A stretch of DNA of 64,000 bases. Source: Lytechinus variegatus (taxonomy: Eukaryota; Echinodermata; Echinoidea; Temnopleuroida; Toxopneustidae). Shown in pieces: positions 34,090 to 45,109 of the stretch; position 1 is the first letter of the stretch; each line of letters starts with the position of its first letter. Made by a program: the position numbers and the translations under genes. Under the pieces are notes generated by a model that was not told where the DNA came from, searched no databases, and saw only the letters and a list, made by a program, of their open reading frames with translations. The DNA lies in the NCBI RefSeq assembly GCF_018143015.1, contig NC_054756.1, forward strand, positions 16,886,402-16,950,401. Direction: 5' to 3'.

Positions 34090-34959
34090 ATGGAAAATCG
34101 CAGAATTGTCGATATCGGAGTGATAGAACAGTCTTTCAAACCTTCCAAGATGCAGGTCATCGACCAGGAGACATCGAGCGTCGACTACCCTCGACAGCGA
34201 GCCCTTCAATGCCTCCGGATGATGAGCAATTGCGGCAACGCTGAGATCTTCAACAAAGCGTTGTCTACGACCATGAAGATGCAAAGTCCGGAGTGGGAGG
34301 GCGACACTGATAGCGACGTCGATAGCGTCGTGAAGCATCCCAAGGAACGGGTTGATAGAGGATCGACTTCAACGTCGACGAGCGCGAAATATCACGGACA
34401 TCGAGATGGAGTGGGAAAGGCAGTGAAGAAGGGCATGAAACCACATTTGACAAAAAAATGCGACCCGCGAGTTCAGAAGCAGATTCGGTTAAATATCAAT
34501 GCTCGAGAGCGTCGACGTATGCACGATCTAAACGATGCCCTGGATGATCTACGGGGCGTTATCCCCTACGCTCACAGCCCATCGGTTCGTAAGCTGTCGA
34601 AGATTGCCACGCTGCTCCTCGCTAAGAACTATATCCTGATGCAGGCGAATGCACTCGAGGAGATGCGACGGATTTTCACTTTCATGAACCAGCCTCAGCT
34701 TTGCTTACCACCGGCTCTGTCGTCGACCACCTACCCGATCTCGCCCGCCTACCACACCCCTGACATCGTCGCTCGAAACAGCAGTGGGCATGCTCTTGCA
34801 AGTAAGGTCCTTGAAAGCCCCTCGACCGCCATCAATCTCCCAATCTCTTGCCGTCGGAATGGTGTGCAATCGTCATCATCGTCGTTATCTTGCCATCGTT
34901 GTATCGATAGACCATCCCTTAATCGGAATCATGAAAGAAGTGATCATTCCTTTCTCTGA
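34090..34959 (+). CDS. bhlhe22/23-like: Gene B: bHLH transcription factor of the Bhlhe22/Bhlhe23 (Beta3/Oli) family
   Basis: A single open frame of 289 codons starting at the ATG at 34090 (context aaaATGg); a GTG 9 bases upstream is not a likely start. The bHLH domain lies at about residues 131-190: basic region [16 protein letters not shown] with the Glu/Arg pair that reads E-boxes, loop [13 protein letters not shown], helix 2 [20 protein letters not shown]. The loop and helix 2 words are those of Bhlhe22/Bhlhe23 and Drosophila Oli. Vertebrate members are also intronless and act mostly as repressors in neuron specification; a role in neural patterning here is inference. The N-terminus has a Ser/Thr-rich and acidic stretch (GDTDSDVDS), and the C-terminus is Ser-rich. 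No neighbour shares its strand or appears related. Confidence 0.92.
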   Translation: MENRRIVDIGVIEQSFKPSKMQVIDQETSSVDYPRQRALQCLRMMSNCGNAEIFNKALSTTMKMQSPEWEGDTDSDVDSVVKHPKERVDRGSTSTSTSAKYHGHRDGVGKAVKKGMKPHLTKKCDPRVQKQIRLNINARERRRMHDLNDALDDLRGVIPYAHSPSVRKLSKIATLLLAKNYILMQANALEEMRRIFTFMNQPQLCLPPALSSTTYPISPAYHTPDIVARNSSGHALASKVLESPSTAINLPISCRRNGVQSSSSSLSCHRCIDRPSLNRNHERSDHSFL

Positions 34960-35371
34960 CTCTCAAACTTTCCGATTTTATGATGAAATATTTAATAACT
35001 TTCCTTATTTATTGTTCTCCCCAAAACTTTTGATTGACGGTGTAAACGTGGTCGAATAATTACGCTAAGTGTACAATCTATTGCATCAATAATTGTTCAA
35101 TGTTATCACCACCAAAGTCATGAAAGTAGTGTATTTCTGTAATTCTAATACTTGTACATTGGAGATTTTGTTAAATCATGTGACAATGCCAGTTTAAGAT
35201 AGATCCTAATCATTTCAACTGATCATGTAAGGGTAACTCGTGTTTTTAAGTTTGTATAATTTGAACGAAATAGAGTTGAGTTCTGAATTCAGATTACAGT
35301 GACGTGCATAACGTGATTATAATATAATTTCTTCGACAAGAGTGCATTCCATAGACGAGAGTTCGTTTATG

Positions 35372-35377
35372 AATAAA
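35372..35377 (+). terminator. Possible poly(A) signal of gene B
   Basis: An AATAAA lies 413 bases after the stop codon. Position is reasonable, but the genome is AT-rich and such words are frequent. Confidence 0.35.
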
Positions 35378-36018
35378 TTAGTTTTCACACAGAAATATCA
35401 TCTGCTACATTGCAACGTGACCGAAGTTTTAAGTTTAATTTGAAGAATCTGTTTTATTCAATCATTGCACTAGTTTGAATTAGAATAGGACTTGGTGTAC
35501 ACAATACATGGAGTATACATGTGTTTAATGTTGTATGACCTCAAGCTGATTCACAGTATATGAATACATCAAGGAGTGTTGGTGATTGTCATTGGCGAGT
35601 TTTAGAACCATAATGATAAATCTCTTAAGAAATGTATCTATTTCTGCCAAATATTTTGAATCTTTTGTCAAACATTACCAGCTATAGTATAAGATAAAAT
35701 AGGCTCGTGTCAATAAGGTTATTTTGCATAAATCGTGATGGAAAAGTTATAAAAAAGATAAATTGTTGCAGATATATTTATCAATACAGGCTTTTTTCGG
35801 GAGATGTTTATTTTCTTATTTTGGTTTCGTTCGGCGAGTATCAATACGCACTGCTTGAAGAGGACTTTAAAATGTGAATTAATGTTACTGGTGTGCTGTC
35901 CGGTTATTTCAACACTTAAATATGTTTGAAAAATTGAAACCATTATCAGAAAAAAAACATACTAGAATTGTTTATGTGAATTTTGGTTACAACTCAGTAT
36001 CCTGAAATGACAATGTGG

Positions 36019-36322
36019 AGCGTTGTGGCCCAGTGGATTAGTCTTCGGACTTTGAAACAGAGGTCGTGGGTTCGAATCCCAGCCATGGCGTAATTTCCTT
36101 CAGCAAGAAATTCATCCACATTGTGCTGCACTCGACCCAGGTGAGGTAAATGGGAACCTGGCAGGAATTTATTCCTTGAAATGCCATCGCGCTGTAAAAG
36201 GCTGCGAGACTATAAAGCCAGGGTAATAATTTCCAATTAAGCGCATAGGGACGCATTTGGCAGTGATATGCGCTATATAAGCATGTTGGTATTATTTTTA
36301 TTATTATTATTATTATTATGAC
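36019..36322 (+). mobile_element. tRNA-derived SINE, complete
   Basis: A box tggcccagtggattagt, B box gggttcgaatcccag, body gtaatttccttcagcaagaa and gtgctgcactcgacccaggt, tail gatatgcgctatataagcatg followed by (att)n. It is the best-preserved copy of the family in the window. Confidence 0.82.
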
Positions 36323-36329
36323 CGTTTAT

Positions 36330-38460
36330 ATTCGTAACACAATTGCATGCTATATGATATTATTGAATTAGAAAACAGATTTCTATAGCTCAGCTCCAAA
36401 ATAAGGAAGAGGGGTGATTTGTGATCAATGAGGTTTTAAAATTACATGAAGAATCAATCTGGGAGCATTACTTAAATGCAGGAATAAATTAATCAATGAA
36501 ATACAATCATGTATTAGTCGATTTTAGGGTTACTATGTGTATAAAAGAAAAAAGAGTATCTCTTCATATAAATACTCATTTCCTTCGCACATCGTAATGT
36601 TATACATATTGCTACAGTTCAATTTTATTTTTATGTTATGTACTTCATAGTATGTTATGCTTCTAAGATATCTCTATTTTGGACAAAGTACCTCCATTCC
36701 CCTGTATAATTCCATTTAAAATGGTGTTAATGTAATAGTTAGCAAGTATATTGAATTTTGATTGGGATTATTTATATTCCCTTTCTTGAATAATTATTTG
36801 GCTGTCAATGAACAACTTGGTTCAAATTTTGAATGATTGTGAGGTGAATGTTGCACTTGAGTTTACAGGGAAACAAATAAAAATATGTATAATTACGGTA
36901 TATAATACAAGTTAGTCGTAATGAATAGTCATTTTGTCTGGTCTCTATGGCAACGCTACGTCATGTACGTGTTGGAACAAAACTGAAACATGTAACAAAT
37001 AAACATTACATCAATCCCTTCAACGCCTACGCTAATTTTGATTCGGGCAACAATTTGTCTTGTATCGCGATAGAACTTAATTTTTTTCTAGCTAAAATCT
37101 TTTCTCGAGTCAATTTTTTAGGTGAAATAAATGTAGGCGAACAAGTCTGTTGAGAAAATAAGGATATTAGTAACGCTTTAAGTTCATTTGGCTGATGCAA
37201 ATTTTGATTTGAGACCGATTCATGTCTATGTTTTTAGATCTATTGATAATTAAAATTTTAACGTTGCGTAATAAAACAAGGATGCCATTAAACACTAATC
37301 GACGATCATTATACAGTTACTATCAGAATTTATGCATTTATATGGCTATTTTCTCGGGCCTTAAATCTTTTATCGAGTCAATTTTGAAAATATTGAATGA
37401 TTTTCTTGGATGTATTGATTTTGGCTCAGAGCCTTCTCCCTCTAGTTCAGATACTAATCATGGCTTTCTAATATTCACCTACCATTCAACAATTTGCTAA
37501 ATCAACAGCCTAATTCGAATAAGTCTTATTCGCCCCTGCCCTTTCCTTTTCACATTTGATCCACGATATGAGCACAAGGGGGGCTAGCAAAGTGGAAAAA
37601 TGTCCCCAAGGTTTTGTGATTGTTTTAAGACATTAGTGGTAGGCGGAGTATAGGGATTTGGGATGTTTTTAATAACAGCAGCTCCGAGGCAAAGCTTCAA
37701 CCGCAGATAGGCGGCCAATCACGCCGGTATAAACACGCAGAACCAGCCTCGTGTACTAATCCCAATTAGAAGATGGTTTGGAGGTGATGGGGACTGCTCG
37801 AAGGAAAACATGAAACCGACAATTTCCTCGGGAGATAACTTGACGAAAAAGTGATTGAATTAGAGGAATGAAGAAGGTATGGAAAAAATGGGGTAGAAAT
37901 CAGTCAAAATAGGATCTAAGGATTGGGAATTCTAGAACATGGTTAGAGAGAGGATGTGCTGGCTGCGGAGAGCCGGGGGCCTTTTGGTGCGATCGTTCGC
38001 GCAGTCCGCTCACCGCAAACCAGGCGTGCAAATGGCGCCAATTTGCGGTGGAATCCCACGTCGAATCCTGTACGATGACAAGTTGCCATTTCAACATGTT
38101 TATCTGCCGCGTTCACTTACCATGTCAACATCTGTCTTCTACGAACGCAAGGAAATTGCGATTGTTTCACTTGTTTCGAATGTTCCTCCTCACCCGATAT
38201 AAAAACAATTTTCATCAATCTTTTATAAAATATCAAATCTCATAAATCGATGTTAAACGTTCAATATCACTTCTAAAGACAATGTACTTAGTAAGACCAA
38301 CTCTTACAGTAGAATAATTAAATCGACCATCTAACTATTCCAACGCTGTTTTGAAGTCAGAGTTTACAAAACGTTGTGTCATGTCAAGAATAGTTTCTTT
38401 CGTTTTTCCATGTTGACTTTAATTATGCCTATAGCTTTCGACTTCCAGTTAGTTTAAAAG
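36330..38460. other. No supported gene
   Basis: Mostly AT-rich. The patch 37660-38060 is GC-richer, with open frames on both strands but no domain or splice context; it may be regulatory or an old element. Confidence 0.45.
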
Positions 38461-38479
38461 TTGGTTCCTTCATAAGAGT

Positions 38480-38572
38480 GATAATAATGACGATGATAAT
38501 AGTTTTGATAATGATGATATTAATAAAAATAATAATGTTAATAATAATGATAATAATAATAGATCAATAATA

Positions 38573-38603
<31 letters not shown>

Positions 38604-38615
38604 CGACAGATATTT
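38480..38615. repeat. (AAT/GAT)n microsatellite
   Basis: Imperfect ataataatgat triplets followed by gacagatatttacaacgcgcttttcaaat, which resembles the 3' end of a SINE or LINE in reverse order, so the run may be an element tail. Confidence 0.65.
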
Positions 38616-38619
38616 ACAA

Positions 38620-40160
38620 CGCGCTTTTCAAATGGCCCAAACCCCTCAAAATTTCAATTAACCTTATATATGCAAAACCAAATAGATTCTTAATTGGTTC
38701 ATATATTGTTTTGTTTTCGTTTGGAAAGAATGGGAAACATAGTTAAAATATTTTGAATTAAATGTTTTTTTCAATCATTTTATTGCTTTAGTCTTATTAT
38801 TTTGCTTTTGTGAGAAGACAAAAATGGCCAATATCTTAAAAGGTCAAGTCCTTTTATTAAATGTTTACACATTCAGATATTGATTATTACCCCCCCCCCC
38901 TCTAGATTTATAGTCTAGCGAAAATGTTTTTCCTTTTCAGTTTGAAATTTCGGTATCTATTAGATAGGGGCATATTATAGACTTGCTATTCCATGAGAAA
39001 AAAAAAAACAGTCTGGAAAGAACCGTACAATTCTTTTAAAAATGGTGCAACCAGTGGTTGCTGTACAAAAAAATCGGGGAACATATCGCCCCTACATCCC
39101 TGATCACTGTCGGTGTTCAAGAATATTGCTTATTGCTACCAAACCCGCTCTTATGAATATAAATAAGACATCTTGTAGTTAATGTGTTTCCGACAAAATA
39201 TAGGCGTAAATGTCAAACGCAGCCAATTCTGTTAGATTCCCTCACCAATGATTTTGCTTCTTTATCAATTATCGTTAGGATTTGACACATATTATTCGCC
39301 TACACACAGGTTATTTAAAAAAATATGGGGATATTTATATCAAGTTGTCTTCAATCTCACCCCGGAATACTCATTTACATCCTCACAGTGATCATCCGAC
39401 ATCGCTTTCATCTCTTATTCTTTGTTTTTATGATACTAATATCATGACAGATGTTAAGGAAAGTGATGCCAAGGTCAGCCAGGGCGCCACAGACTACCCT
39501 ACCCCCGAAGATACGGCATGATACACTGAAAGTTTCTTTATCCACCGCGAACACGCCGGTTATCCCTTATTCGTCATTTGTTTTGGCGTTGCATATTTTG
39601 TGTGTATAATGCGTCGGTTATTTGAACATATTAGGAAACGCACTGATGAATTTTATTTCATGGAGAGACAGCGAGCAGTGGAGAGGCTTTTTTTGTCCTG
39701 TGAACTCCTGTTTAACAGTTTTACGATCTTGTAATGCAAGTAAGATCAAATGTATAATTTGCGTGTTACAGATTCCAACAAAATTTGATAGTTCTACCTG
39801 ATTCTTTCTTGTTTTGTAAACTTCATAATCATAAAATCACATTGTGCATGCTGATGTCTTATTGTTCATTATTGCGATGAAGCTTTGATAGCATATAACG
39901 CTGTATCGGATCTGCGTAGAAGAAAGAGCTAATTATGCAAAAGAAAATAACACAACGATCGGTATTAGACATCACAGAGTAATTTTTGATAACAAATGGG
40001 AAAGAAAGAGAGAGGGGTAGACAGGGAGAGAGGGGGGGGGGGGGGGGGATAAGGTAACGAAGAAGAAGAAGAACAACAACGACAAGAACAAGAAGAAGAC
40101 AAGTCGAAAGAGGGGGATTAGCCCTGCTGGATAGATAAAGAGCGTCAAACAGTGTGAGCA
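38620..40160. other. No supported gene
   Basis: AT-rich with homopolymer runs, including (g)n at 40030 and gaagaagaagaacaacaacg after it. No conserved frame. Confidence 0.45.
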
Positions 40161-40164
40161 CAGT

Positions 40165-40476
40165 GGCCCGTATTCTGAAGTCAGGTTTAACTTAAACTCA
40201 GGTCTAAAGTTTTGGTTTAAGTATGGGAAGCCAAAAGTATCAAATTTTTAAAATAAGTTGAACGTTTCTTACGTTTACTGTGCCCTTTCCCGATTCATCG
40301 ATGGTGAAGACAATAATCTATTTATACTTCCTAGACAATTATGAATGATTTGAGAGCCAAACGAGCTGAAATATGATATCTCTACAGTTAGTGATTTATG
40401 TAACAATTGGCTATCCATACTTAAACCACAACTTTAAACCTGAGTTTAAGTTAAACCCGACTTCAGAATATGGGCC
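40165..40476. mobile_element. Inverted-repeat element (ggcccgtattctgaag family), copy 2
   Basis: 312 bp, ends ggcccgtattctgaagtcag and the complement of gacttcagaatatgggcc, flanked by agt on both sides. The inside shares attatgaatgatttgagagc with the complement of copy 1. Confidence 0.78.
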
Positions 40477-40479
40477 AGT

Positions 40480-40705
40480 GTGTTCACATAGTGGACTATG
40501 ACTGTGAAAATATTATTCACACTGTTAAAATGCTCAAATTCAACAGTGTGAAGATATGTTCACACTGTGGACACCTCGATAGTGTGACTGTTCACATGGT
40601 CGACTATGTGGATACGTAATTCACAATGTTGAAATGCTCAAATCCAACAGTTTGACATTGTGTTCCACACTGTGAACACACTGTGGCACCACACTCCGTG
40701 ACACC
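40480..40705. repeat. Hairpin-rich cacactgtgaaca repeat
   Basis: Words ttcacactgt, cagtgtgaaga and tccacactgtgaacacactg recur on both orientations, and caaattcaacagtgtga at 40533 returns as caaatccaacagtttga at 40640. Dense short palindromes, no coding. Confidence 0.6.
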
Positions 40706-40734
40706 ATGTGCTTTCCAGTAGCGTGTGTATTTCC

Positions 40735-40945
40735 ACTGCGTCAAATTTGACTCTGAATGGCGTCGGCTGGGAGCAAATTACATTCTGAATTAAAGTGACA
40801 GAGATTTTGAATCAATTTTACCCATAATGGTGTGGCATTAGTCAAGATTCACTCAATACTGAGTCAAAATTACACGGAAAGCGAGTCATTTTATTTGACT
40901 CGGAACAGAGTTCACTCCCAGCTTACGCAACACCGAGTTAAATTT
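40735..40945. repeat. Repeat with tttgactc / gagtcaaa words
   Basis: The words caaatttgactctgaatgg and tgagtcaaaattac...tttatttgactcggaac...ccgagttaaatttggc form inverted pairs. It resembles the two neighbouring foldback-like repeats in style but not in sequence. Confidence 0.45.
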
Positions 40946-41599
40946 GGCATTTAGGGAAGAAGGAAGTGTGGGATGAAGGCAAGATTAATTACAGTGAGAG
41001 TTACAAAGAGGGTTAAGTAAAATGCAAGGAATTGATACAAATATGATACACGGAAAGCTGACAGTTGTTTAATATCTTACTATGATTGCACGGGCTGACC
41101 TTCATCATGTTCATTGTTGAAAGTACACATTTTCTCTTTTTTTTTTTTTGGGGGGGGATACCATAAATATTTACACGTTCATGGTGCTTCTTACACCATA
41201 GGAATTTGCCATACCAGCAGTAACTATAGCTTTTGAAACTGACGAAATCGTGGCATTTATTCGGGCTCTAGAAAATGCAATTCGTAGACATTGCGTATAA
41301 ATTATTATATGGGTTACCTCAACCGGGATCATGAGTTTCAAAGTACACGAAAAAGGGGAAATTAATGATTTAAAATCAATAATAACAAAAGAAAGGTGTT
41401 GGTTGATTTTCTCCCCATACTCTCCGTCTATATGCGTCTCTCAATCACACATCGAGACGAAAAAGGTACAAACCTTACATTTCCTCTATTTCTTGATTCG
41501 ATTTAAGAAAACAAAGAGAGAATGATTATGTTGATATTGAAAGGATGTCTTGTAAAGAAAATATCAGAAAAAAGCAATGACATCAGTATTTGTCTAAAC

Positions 41600-42060
41600 T
41601 AACACACATATACCCACTATTTCTCTTAGTTATATATTTTCTCCTCTATTATCTTTTCCGTTTAGCTCTCCATCGTCTTCTTGTTCTTATTTTCTACAAT
41701 TATGTCTTCTTCTTCTTCTACTTCTTATTTCTTTCTTTATTTCTCTCTCTCTCTCTCTTTCTTCTTTCTTTCTTTCTCTCCCTTTTTTCATCTCTTTCTC
41801 CCTTCCTTCCAATTCTTTCTCCTTTTACCCCTCTTTTGTCTTCTTGTTCTTATTTTTCTTTTATGTCTTCTTTCTTTCTTTCTTTCTTTCCATTTTGGCC
41901 TTACTTCCAATTATTTACCAAGTGACATTCACGAGACGATACGTCAGTATCATCTTCTCCCCCTCCTCCTTCTTCTTCTTCTCCGCCCCTCCTCCTCCTT
42001 CTTCTTCTAATTCTTCTCCTCCTCCTCATCGCCATCCTTTTCCCGTTCTTATTCTTCTTG
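41600..42060. repeat. Polypyrimidine tract (TTC/TCTTT)n
   Basis: About 450 bp C/T-rich on the plus strand, with ctctctctctttc and cctcctccttcttcttc blocks. The long Phe/Leu/Ser frames here are artefacts of composition. Confidence 0.85.
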
Positions 42061-42442
42061 ATTCATTCTAGTATTATTTCACTAACTCTTCTTACTCTCT
42101 CTCTCTTTCCCTATCTCTCCCACCCGATGCATCCAACCCCAATATATTGTCATCTCTCCAAGCATTACGATGATGGAGAGATATTGACACGAGCTCCTGT
42201 ACAAACCCATGCCAATGACTCCACAAGATATAGGGGATAAGCCCCATCATTATCACCACTGCGCCTGGACACACTCGAGCCTTAGACAAGTTTACTTAAG
42301 TTAATACAGGCTACCGATGACAGATGTGCCCTTAAAACACCCAGCCACCACCGACCCACATTCGCGGGTATGCGCTGTATGGAATAGGGATTCCTGGCGC
42401 CACGACCACTGACAGTGTGTTAACGCTTTCATTCAACTCCTT

Positions 42443-42671
42443 ACACTCTAAAAACACAGAGTAAAAGTTTATCCAATATTGGGAAGAAAGGGAACATGCA
42501 TATTTGCTGCTGGGATTTTTTTTAAACCCCATAGTGGGCTAAATGCATGTTTTAAGGGTAAATTTCAACGCAACATTGCATAAAATTTACAAAAGTATTC
42601 GGTATCTTTTTACCCAACAAACATACATGTTCACATTTTACCCCTTATTGGGTAAACCTTTTTTGAGTGTA
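42443..42671. mobile_element. Small inverted-repeat element (acactctaaaaa)
   Basis: About 229 bp, ends acactctaaaaacacagagt and the complement of ttttttgagtgt. The inside has ttatccaatattggg paired with taccccttattgggtaa. No coding capacity. Confidence 0.6.
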
Positions 42672-42827
42672 TACAATATGAACCAGGTTAGCAACTATAT
42701 GAACACCTACATCATGTATGAAGAATCTGGTTATATCCGAAATTTAATTTGCTATTATGATTTGAATAATTGAATTATGAATTAGAGTATATATACATGT
42801 ATATAAATGTGTGAAGCTATACATGTA

Positions 42828-43187
42828 CTATATATATATATTATATAAATAGTGTACAATCTATTGTACAATATACCGGATTATATGTACGACAAATATA
42901 AAATTATCCCGAGTGCAGGTTTATTTCACCGAGGCCGAAGGCCGAGGTGAAATAGGCTTGCACGAGGGATAATTTTATAATTGGAGTTCATATAGTCCAG
43001 TAATATTGTATGATAGAACGTTCACTATTTATTATAGTAAATAGATCCCTCAATCTAAGCCCCCATCATGGATTTTGCCATCCAAAAATCGAAAGTTATA
43101 TTGTACATATGTACAATATAACTTTTTGAAGGGAGGTCACGTGGTACAAATCCAGCCAATCACAGCTCGTTTTTTACTACCACTATT

Positions 43188-43189
<2 letters not shown>
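42828..43189. repeat. Strong hairpin element next to a (TA)n tract
   Basis: aaaattatcccgagtgca pairs with tgcacgagggataatttt, with an inner pair tttcaccgaggc / gccgaggtgaaa around cgaag. Further on is the perfect palindrome gttatattgtac-atat-gtacaatataac (43092-43119). The outer ends (tataaatagtg / cactatttacta) suggest one element of about 360 bp. Confidence 0.55.
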
Positions 43190-43428
<239 letters not shown>

Positions 43429-43429
43429 A

Positions 43430-43580
43430 ATCCACAATGTGCTGCACTCAACCCAGGTGAGGTAAATGGGTACCTGGCAGGAATTTATTCCTTGAAACGC
43501 AGTGCGCGTAACAGCTGCATTGCTAAAGCTAGGGTAATTATAGAGCGCTTAAAGACTTCTGACAAAGTAAGTATTAAGTG
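43430..43580 (+). mobile_element. SINE fragment (body only)
   Basis: It starts taatccacaatgtgctgcac, then caacccaggtgaggtaaatg and aatttattccttgaaac, matching the body of the 36019 SINE. The tRNA head is missing; the (TA)n tract takes its place. Confidence 0.7.
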
Positions 43581-43919
43581 TAATTATTATATTGTGTCAT
43601 AATTATTCCCTGTAATCGCTGATAAAAATATTGCTTCCTCCTAAATTATGTACAAAATTTTTCAACAGTGCCTTTAGTATCCTTTATCAGTGTGTCATGT
43701 AGGTCTATACAAAAATTGTTGCTTCACGCAATAATCAGTCTTTGAGATTTGATGCACCCTTAACAAAAATTAAGGTGTTTTATTAAAAGGATGTAGGCCT
43801 ATGTTTGATCTTTGTTGCTTTTTCACAAAACCTAAGTATACTTTAAAAAGGCTAGTTTTTTGTATCAAAGTAGATTTGTTATCGTAAAGGCTACACATTA
43901 TGCAAAGAGGAATGGGAGG

Positions 43920-44118
43920 TGCCGTGGCCGAGTGGTCTAAGGCGCCTGGCTATACATGGAAAGTCCGGGGTTCGATCCCCGGCAGCGGCACCTATGCCCG
44001 TGAGCAACGCATTTAATCTACAATGCTCTTTTATCCTGCTTTCAAATAAATGGAAATGCTATATGCATTATCGGTAACTAGGTATGCCTGGGTATTTTAA
44101 TAATAATAATAAAAAAAT
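43920..44118 (+). mobile_element. SINE with a well-preserved tRNA-like head
   Basis: 43920-43992 reads gtgccgtggccgagtggtct ... ggttcgatccccggcagcgg ... cacc. The acceptor, D and T stems can pair, but no five-pair anticodon stem forms, so this is a SINE head and not a working tRNA. A body of about 100 bp and a (taa)n tail follow. The head differs from the other SINEs, so this is a second SINE family. Confidence 0.7.
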
Positions 44119-44149
44119 TATGCAAAGAGGAAAGGAAGAGAGAGAGGGG

Positions 44150-44226
44150 GGGGGGGGGTCACTAAATATCCTCTGCACGCCGAATCAGGGGGGGGGGGTC
44201 ACTAAAAATCCTCTGCACGCTGAATC
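44150..44226. repeat. Two tandem copies of a 38-bp poly-G-led unit
   Basis: The unit gggggggggtcactaaa followed by atcctctgcacgc(c/t)gaatca occurs twice in a row. Confidence 0.75.
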
Positions 44227-44956
44227 AATCTTAGGAGGATGATGTTAACAAATACACTCTTAGAATCTAGATTTCGATATTGCACAAATTGTATTGATAC
44301 TTATAATAATTATAAAGATGTTACTTAAGAGCTATAACAATTTCGTAGCTTATCTTATATCATTAGTGTAAGGGAGAAAACTAGTCATTGCATTTGGTGA
44401 CTCTAGTCGTACGAATGTGCGGAATTGCAACTTTAGCGTGCCAAGGGTTAAATAGGTAAAGTAAGGTTTTTTTTCTAAATCACTGTTGTATTTCCGTGCG
44501 AAGTAATATGATTGATCATGTGACTGATATGGCGCACAGCTCAAGCAAATCCTATTTTGTTTCCAATCAGTATTCCTTTCTTCGTAAATATCACGGAGAT
44601 GATAATGAATGGATGTGTCTCTCTCGATATCTCCCGATTCTATATAAACAAGACTTGATGACTACTTAGAGCAAATTAGCGCCATGTCCTTTCGGAATTA
44701 GTCGCGATCGGCTTACTTCGACAAATTCGTGATCGATTGGGATGTAGTCTGTGTATTCAGGCACGGCCGCTACTTTGCTGTTACGGAGAGATAATATTTG
44801 ATGACTTGACAGATAATTGTAAGAGGATTTTTCCAGTGAATTATCTTTCTTTTTTCATCTCAGTTCATATGAACTGACATATGAACTGACTCATTCATGT
44901 ATATTATTTTTGGTAGAATTATATTGCTAAATTGCATTACCACACAGTGACATCAG

Positions 44957-45103
44957 GGGAGCGTTTCATCAACATTTTTGTCCGACAAGTTGTCAGATCT
45001 GACAACTTTCCCTGATTCTCATTGGCTGACAGGTACTGTTACTATGGTAATTGTCGGATAAAACAAGACTTGTCGGATAAAATCCTTTCATGAAACGCTC
45101 CTC
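44957..45103. mobile_element. Small inverted-repeat element (gcgtttcatgaaagga family), third copy
   Basis: Starts ggagcgtttcatcaacattt and ends atcctttcatgaaacgctcc. The middle tgtcagatctgacaacttt and ctcattggctgacaggtact is the complement of the copies at 15938-16232. Confidence 0.75.
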
Positions 45104-45109
45104 TGGGGA

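Noticed and set aside
37900..38202. GC-richer overlapping frames on both strands
   Set aside because: No motif, splice context or codon pattern favours either strand; left as unannotated sequence.
38480..38615. CRISPR-like or tandem array
   Set aside because: A simple AAT/GAT microsatellite in animal DNA; no spacers.
41590..42071. Phe/Leu/Ser-rich frames resembling membrane proteins
   Set aside because: Low-complexity polypyrimidine tract; hydrophobicity is a composition effect.
43920..43992. Functional tRNA gene
   Set aside because: The anticodon stem does not pair, and a SINE body with a (taa)n tail follows.
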